64,000 nucleotides of DNA from Girardia tigrina (taxonomy: Eukaryota; Platyhelminthes; Tricladida; Dugesiidae). The notes under the pieces were generated by a model that ran no database searches, was not told the origin of the DNA, and saw only the letters and a list, made by a program, of their open reading frames with translations. Positions 58,966 to 64,000 of this stretch are shown here, piece after piece. Numbering within the stretch: the stretch's first letter is position 1; each line of letters starts with the position of its first letter. The stretch covers positions 1-64,000 of the forward strand of contig MQRK01213582.1 of assembly GCA_001938485.1 (NCBI GenBank). Reading direction: 5' to 3'. The translations under genes and the position numbers were made by a program.

Positions 58966-59823
58966 TTATAAACTAATTAAAAAAGTAAACAAAATAATCA
59001 CTCTCTAACACAGTGGTTCTTGACATTTTTTCATGTAGCGCCCCCTTTTTATAAATTTTGGAAACGTAAACTTTCTAGCGCCCCCTTCTTCCAAAGAAAC
59101 GTTTTCTTTTTCCAAAGAAAAAAAGATGAAAAAAATTGGTGAACCAATAAAAAATTCAAATTCAACATTAAAAGTCACACAAAAGAAGAAGGAAAAAAAC
59201 GATTGTATAAACGATTTAACGAGGTTATCACATTTTAAATAACTTTTTAATTAAAAGTAAAACTATTTATCAAAAAAATATTTTCAAAAGTTTTTTATAA
59301 AAAAATGTTTTAGTGGAAAAATATTCATCAACAAAAATACCTGCAAAATATAAAAGAGTAAATGATTTAAATTCACAATTTTTCAATATAAACTTTAAAA
59401 GTGTAAACAAAGTGATATTTACAATTTATAAAAATTTATTTTTCATTTTGTAACAGCACTTAATGAGAACCCTGGGCCTTATGTTTTTTTGACAAGGTTA
59501 TCTATATTCTACGTCAACTTATTCAATACAAGACGAAAATCTCCTCTGTTGATAATATCCAAACGATTCCTTTTTCTGTTCAACAGATTCATTACAGTGC
59601 TAAAATCACCCTCCACTAGATACGTTGAGGAAAATGCAAGTACAGTAGATTCTGTTTTAATGCGATTTTGAAATAGTGCGGTTTTTAAGAAAAAATAATA
59701 TGTAATAAAAAGCTTCCAGTTCATTGGATGGCTAACAAGAAAACGTGGGTAACTACCGCAATTTTTACAGAGTGGTTTAATCCTTATTTTATTCCAGAAG
59801 TTAAGAAATATTTGTTAGATAAA

Positions 59824-60945
59824 TCATTCATTCTGTAATTCTAGCAACTCCTCTGGTAGTTCAATTTCAACATTAGAAATTTTTACCTGAAAAGGATCAG
59901 TCATCCATGATTCAATTTTCATTTTAATAATATCATGAAAGCGAGTTTCCATATCTTTCTTTAGTTCCTGCAAATGATTACCATAGCGTTCAACATATTT
60001 TAGCAATACTTCGTTTATTAAAGAAACAAGCTCAGGAACATTGTAGAATTCCTTTCTATGAATGTTCTGAAGAAATAAATCAAGCTTCTTGGTGAATGTA
60101 ACAATGATTCGTTTGTATTCAATATGTGTTTTGCAGATTGCACCATCTGTTGCACAAGCATCTTGCCTTGAAGTTGCAAGTTCATATCATTAAACTTTTG
60201 ATATAGTCCAGCCAGGTAAAACACATCATTCTTGATTCTCCTCAACTCATTGCAAAAGTCAGAATTATTCTCTTCTTCAAAGTATTTCAGAATAATGTCA
60301 AACAACTCAATAAAGCTATATTGATAATTTCCTTTAGAAAACCAACGTACATCAGTATGCAGCAAAAGCTTATTATGTCCTTCATCATTTCCTCACAAAA
60401 TTGATGAAAAATTTGATCACTCTTGATATGACTTTTGATTTTATTCACAGCTTTTATGACTATGTTTAAGGAATCATGCAACTGTGGACTAAGATTTTTA
60501 TCAACAAGATCATAATGGTAAAAATGTCTGAATGGTAAAAATGTATGAATGGTGAAATGTCTCGAACTTTTCTTTTAAACAGGTTGTAAAACCGCGATAA
60601 GACCAGTCATAGAATATCATTTTTAATGAATAATGTGTTCACCAGTTTAAGTACAGTTTCTTCTTTAGTATCGCAGGTTAGTGTTTCAGCAAACAACAGC
60701 TCTTCTTTTAAGCTAAAATCTTCATCAAAATATCTCACATAGCCAAGTACTAAAACAGAGTTATCTGATAAAGTTGACTCATCAATCTGTAGAGAAGGTT
60801 TTTTTGGTTAAAGTTTTTCAAGAAGCTGTAGCTTAACATCATCAGCCATTTCATCAATACGCATTTGAACAGTACCATTAGCAATAATTTCTGCAATACG
60901 ATATGAGGCACTCAAAGTATCATCAACTTTCGTTTGAGAATATAA
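59824..60945 (-). pseudogene. hAT transposase core (ZBED5/SCAND3-like type), broken
   Basis: Reading leftwards: TLSASYRIAEIIANGTVQMR (about 60900), QIDESTLSDNSVLVLGYVRY and FDEDFSLKEELLFAETLTCD (60660-60800, first catalytic Asp in the DEST block), LHTDVRWFSKGNYQYSFIEL (60300-60360, the LHT.VRWLS.G hallmark of the Charlie-like branch), and a C-terminal region with FHDIIKMKIESWMTDPFQV and ELPEELLELQNE. The usual ending for this branch continues further, so the C-terminus may be shortened. Multiple stops and frame changes make it inactive. The N-terminal finger is separate, at 61690-61860. Confidence 0.8.
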
Positions 60946-61217
60946 AAAAAATTAAATTAAAAAGTTTTGAGTTTGGAAATTTTATATATTGGTTAATTTG
61001 ATTTTTGTAAATGGAAAAATGTAAATTTGAAAAAGAATTGTAATTATTATTTGAAATTTGTAATTATTATTTATGATTTGGCATTGTTTTAATGCATAAG
61101 TTAATATAGAAATTTTGATATCGAATAAAAAGTTATTAAGCGATATCGATTTTTTTATTGCGATTAAAAATAAAAGGAAATATTGTTCCTGAATATTGTT
61201 CCTGAATATCGGCTCGA

Positions 61218-61571
61218 ATGACATTAAAATTGAAATTATTGAAGAAAATCCAAGAATCTCTAATATCTCCCTCAATTCCCGAATCGAAAAACGAAGATGA
61301 AAGACAAATGATAGAATTATTGCTGCGGCAGGTGCACCCAGACACTGGCATCTCCGGCGAAGCCATGTCAAACATGAAAAATTTCGTGAACGACGTTTTT
61401 GAAGGGATTGGAAGTGAGGTCAGACGATTGGCGCATTGCAACGAGAAGTCGACTATCACGAGCAGAGAGATCCAGACGGGAGTGATACTGCTGCTGCCGG
61501 GAGATTTGGCTAAGAACGCCGCAGGTTGCGAAAGAAATACGGCCCTCTTTAGGGCTAAAATTGGGGATTGA
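61218..61571 (+). CDS. Histone H2B-like protein inside an hAT transposon
   Basis: An intact 117-codon frame. From about residue 27 it follows the H2B histone fold: [20 protein letters not shown] (alpha 1 and loop), [20 protein letters not shown] (alpha 2), [20 protein letters not shown] (loop 2, alpha 3) and [14 protein letters not shown] (C-terminal helix). The canonical runs are [42 protein letters not shown] and AKHAVSEGTKAVTKY. Core positions are kept. Unlike canonical H2B, the first 26 residues are short on lysine and include an acidic stretch (ESKNEDERQ), and the last helix is altered and short on lysine. Length is near the 120-125 usual. There is no intron and no obvious poly(A) tail. 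It lies opposite the transposase and is much GC-richer than its surroundings. It may be a captured retrocopy, a variant histone or a decaying pseudogene that still reads open. Confidence 0.8.
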   Translation: MTLKLKLLKKIQESLISPSIPESKNEDERQMIELLLRQVHPDTGISGEAMSNMKNFVNDVFEGIGSEVRRLAHCNEKSTITSREIQTGVILLLPGDLAKNAAGCERNTALFRAKIGD

Positions 61572-61689
61572 ACAGTAAATGCAGGTGATAAAAGTTCGAT
61601 AAACAGAAATCGACAAGAAGACGCCAGTTGAAGAACTCTGGGCGTGGCTGCCGCGCTTAACCTGCAGCTCTGCGATCATTTCCTACTTA

Positions 61690-61862
61690 TTCTTTTAAAC
61701 ATTGAAGAAATTTTTGATTGTTTTCAAAATTTTTCACAAAAATTCTTAAAATATTCAATTGTCTTATTCTTCTTATCAGCATTTATAATCTACAAATGTT
61801 CTTTTAGACGACTAGGCTTCAGAAATTCATTGGAAAATCACTTTTGACACAAAAGACACATT
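61690..61862 (-). pseudogene. hAT transposase N-terminal zinc-finger piece
   Basis: Starting at 61862 the minus strand reads MCLLCQK, stop, FSNEFLKPSRLKEHL, then ADKKNKTIEYFKNFCEKF. This is the C-x2-C...H finger and following helix of ZBED/SCAND3-type hAT transposases (usual CLLC.K.LSNE.LKPS.L..HL...H). The reading continues into the H2B-bearing insert at about 61690, so the insert splits the transposase gene. Confidence 0.65.
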
Positions 61863-62135
61863 AGTTTCCGTTTTTCAATTAATGACCGAATAAAACCAAA
61901 TTCCAAATAGCTTACTGAATATTGTACTAACTAAGTACAGAAGATTTTCCACAGTTATTTTTTCAAGTTACTTGTCTGACATCATATGATATAGGAAATA
62001 AATCATTGTTCATTAAATCGAAACTTTTCCTACCATCGCCCCCATAACGCCCCTTGCCCTCACAGCGCTCCCTGGAAATTAAAAAACGCCCCCTGGGGGG
62101 CGATATTACCCACGTTGAGAACCACTGCTCCAACA

Positions 62136-62935
62136 CAATGCGAACTTCTTAAATAAACAAAACAGGAATCATATTAAGTTCAGACATTTTATAAGACGTC
62201 TTACTTCTTAAAATACTTATTATATTTAGTAATCGAGAAAATAGTTTCGTACTTTTAACATTAACTTAACTTTATAACTAGTGTTGGTCATTATTGTACT
62301 GATATAAAGATCTCAAGAAGAGATTAAATCTAAGATATATGTTAAATAGTTTCAAATAAAATAATCTTAAAAAATAGACTATAACAAGGAACATACAAGG
62401 TATTTTACTTTATATTTCCAAAAAAGAAGCAATTTGATTCAAGGTTTACATCATTTGTATGGAATGGAAAACATGCGGATATTATCCGTATAGTTCATTT
62501 GTTGTTTAAACGTTTCAGAGACGGATATTTTAGTCCAGCAAATACATTTTGTTATGGCAAGCCTTCTAATATTGATAGTATCAGCTGGATATTTTGACTT
62601 ATACATCAATTCAAAAAAACAATCGTTAAATTTAGTGGACCAGTATATTTGTGCTATTTTCAAAAAATAAAATTTTTACAATAGACATTTACTACAATCA
62701 CTAGGAACAATTAGCCGATAATTTATAGAACTCTCGATTGTGGCTTATATAATTTAATAAATTCTAAGCTAACACGGTACCCCAACAAAAGCGCTAAAAG
62801 GGGTTTGTATAATGTTTTTGAAGATTTTTTATTATTGATTTTTTAATGCTAAAATTATTTTTGAAATATAAATTTGGACGAAAAGATAAAAAAAACACAA
62901 ATTTATTATCAATTTAACATTTATTCAAAAGACAC
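62136..62935. other. AT-rich DNA, no gene seen
   Basis: Presumed cadherin intron 4 or flank. A minus frame of 70 codons (62451-62663) has balanced composition but no recognisable family. Confidence 0.35.
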
Positions 62936-62956
62936 AATCTAAATTCCACTAAATAT

Positions 62957-63100
62957 ATGACTTATAGTTTGCTGAATAAAGATAAGTTGACGACGGAAAT
63001 GATCGACCAATGTATAAATGGGAGGATGATGACAAACAACAGTGAAATACATTATTCCAATCCTCAACTGAATTATTTTCAAAAACATTTCTTAAATTTA
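62957..63100 (+). CDS. Candidate downstream exon of the cadherin tail
   Basis: A + strand frame reading LLNKDKLTTEMIDQCINGRM and MTNNSEIHYSNPQLNYFQ, hydrophilic and less AT-rich than its flanks. Possible acceptors are CTTATAG at 62967 and CAAAAG near 62931. Both need a preceding exon ending in phase 2, which exon 4 does not supply with either donor, so another exon would have to intervene. Coordinates are approximate. It may be a chance frame. Confidence 0.22.
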
Positions 63101-63545
63101 TATTTTAAAAATATTTTTATCATTAACGAATCAATAATAAAATTTTTTCAAAAACATTATGCAATCCTCTTTTAGATCATTTGTCAGTGCGCGCATTTGT
63201 CCAGTCACCAGCTAATACATCCTCCATAATATTCTCCTTACATGGCTTCTTTACATATATGACTATAATAAAATATTGAGATCAGAAAACGTTCATTGAT
63301 TACAAATATATCAATTTTTGACATTTTTTATCTTTAAAGCAAAAAATATATTTATATAAGTCGAAATCGTTATAAAAATAGTAAAAAAATAAGGCTTAAT
63401 AAAACAAATTCTCATTTGTATTTACACCAAACGAATAAATTTCCTTCTAACCTAACATTCATGTAAAAAGTTTCTTAAATATTTAAAATACCAAAATTGT
63501 TTAAGTAAACGAAATGGTAAAAAACTAATTTCATGTTTCCGATGG
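63101..63545. other. AT-rich DNA, no gene seen
   Basis: Nothing recognised before the mariner at the window edge. Confidence 0.35.
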
Positions 63546-63548
63546 TAT

Positions 63549-64000
63549 GTGAAATTCCCCTCCAGCAATACGTATCGCAATGGCAAAAAACGCTTCAGAT
63601 GCCCAACAACCATTGATAAACGAGTTCTGCGCCATTCCATTGAAGCAGATCCTACACAAACAACGCACGAACTGGTCGCTGAACTCAAAACTTCATATAC
63701 AACCATTATTTGGAACCTTCAGAAAATAAACAAAAATAAACTTGGTCAAGTGACACGAAATCAACGAAATACAAAGAAATCGAAGAGTTACCGACTGTTC
63801 TTGGCTATAGCGCAAATTCACCCGTAGTGGATTGTTACGGATTTCGACGTGCGATGAGAAGTAGATTGTCTACGATACTTGGAAAAGCAAAAAACCAATG
63901 GTTGAGTCCGGGTCAAATCGGAAAACGGATACCTCTAAGTTATCTGAATCAAAATAAGGTGATGTTGTGCGTTTGGATGACACCAAACCTATTCACTGGG
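63549..64000 (+). pseudogene. Mariner transposase, cut by the window end
   Basis: The frame from 63549 contains RCPTTIDKRVLRHSIEADPT, QTTHELVAELKTSYTTIIWN and LQKINKNKLGQVTR, the second helix-turn-helix and linker of mariner transposases. After a stop near 63826 other frames continue with KWIVYDTWKSKKPMVESGS and DVVRLDDTKPIHW-like sequence, i.e. past the first catalytic region. The N-terminal end and left terminal repeat were not found. It continues beyond the window. Confidence 0.8.

Larger units (their letters stand above)
58515..59297. repeat. Segmental duplicate of 40556-41325
   Basis: About 770 bp closely similar to the earlier copy, covering the peptide unit, the CTCTAACA target site and the first 280 bp of the hAT element. 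One edge is just after the NKCIE codons. Confidence 0.85.
59011..62127. mobile_element. hAT transposon (3.1 kb) carrying an H2B-like frame
   Basis: Ends CAGTGGTTCTTGAC (left) and CAGTGGTTCTCAAC (reverse of right), flanked by 8-bp duplications CTCTAACA (59003-59010) and CTCCAACA (62128-62135) with one mismatch. GCGCCCCC tracts lie just inside both ends. The minus strand holds a broken transposase in two blocks (61690-61860 and 59824-60940). Between them lies about 750 bp with a histone H2B-like frame on the + strand. Confidence 0.9.

Noticed and set aside
61368-61679. Minus-strand 103-codon frame over the H2B-like gene
   Set aside because: Shadow of the histone frame. It has no family resemblance.

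Overview
The window is a very AT-rich piece of animal nuclear DNA. It is dominated by the start and middle of one host gene, a 7-repeat protocadherin-like cadherin on the + strand, whose introns are packed with transposon copies. Four coding exons can be read and join in phase: 11831-13838 (signal peptide and extracellular cadherin repeats), 42091-42548 (last repeats), 46386-46590 (juxtamembrane region and transmembrane helix) and 58251-58324 (start of the cytoplasmic tail). Intron 1 alone is about 28 kb. The end of the gene is not recognised and probably lies in or beyond 62.9 kb. A spliced protocadherin with seven ectodomain repeats, mariner and hAT transposons and an endonuclease-type LINE together indicate a metazoan. 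I cannot place it further. A lophotrochozoan or flatworm-like animal is only a guess.

Layout. 0.25-1.2 kb: decayed mariner. 2.0-2.4 kb: GC-richer piece resembling F-actin capping protein alpha. 2.6-3.9 kb: decayed hAT transposase. 4.3-4.99 kb: unassigned GC-richer patch and mariner-linked repeat. 5-11.8 kb: extreme AT-rich upstream DNA with the first copy of a small split-gene family. 11.83-13.84 kb: cadherin exon 1. 13.8-42.1 kb: intron 1, holding an IS630/Tc1-type fragment, two LINE fragments, several mariners, a foldback element, a fossil Ty3/Gypsy reverse-transcriptase fragment and an hAT with perfect 8-bp target duplications. 42.1-46.6 kb: exons 2 and 3 around a mariner-rich intron and a palindrome interrupted by an assembly gap. 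46.6-58.25 kb: intron 3, with a deleted mariner, an hAT MITE, an endonuclease/RT LINE with C-terminal zinc fingers and a pogo-like MITE. 58.25-64 kb: exon 4, then a 3.1-kb hAT that carries a histone H2B-like reading frame, a possible further exon, and a mariner cut by the window end.

The least expected signal is a family of five dispersed units, all on the minus strand, near 9.1-9.7, 21.4-21.7, 40.5-41.0, 55.4-55.9 and 58.5-59.0 kb. Each has a conserved leader exon, mostly with a TATA-like box upstream, and a GTAAA(T/C) donor. In four of the five a 176-211-nt intron follows, its acceptor lies exactly four bases before an ATG, and the reading frame is short (34-39 codons) with a shared ENC...C..NKC cysteine pattern. 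The fifth runs into the Gypsy fragment instead. The second notable object is the H2B-like frame inside the hAT element.

All identifications rest on reading the sequence by eye. No database search was possible, and family names for decayed copies are approximate.
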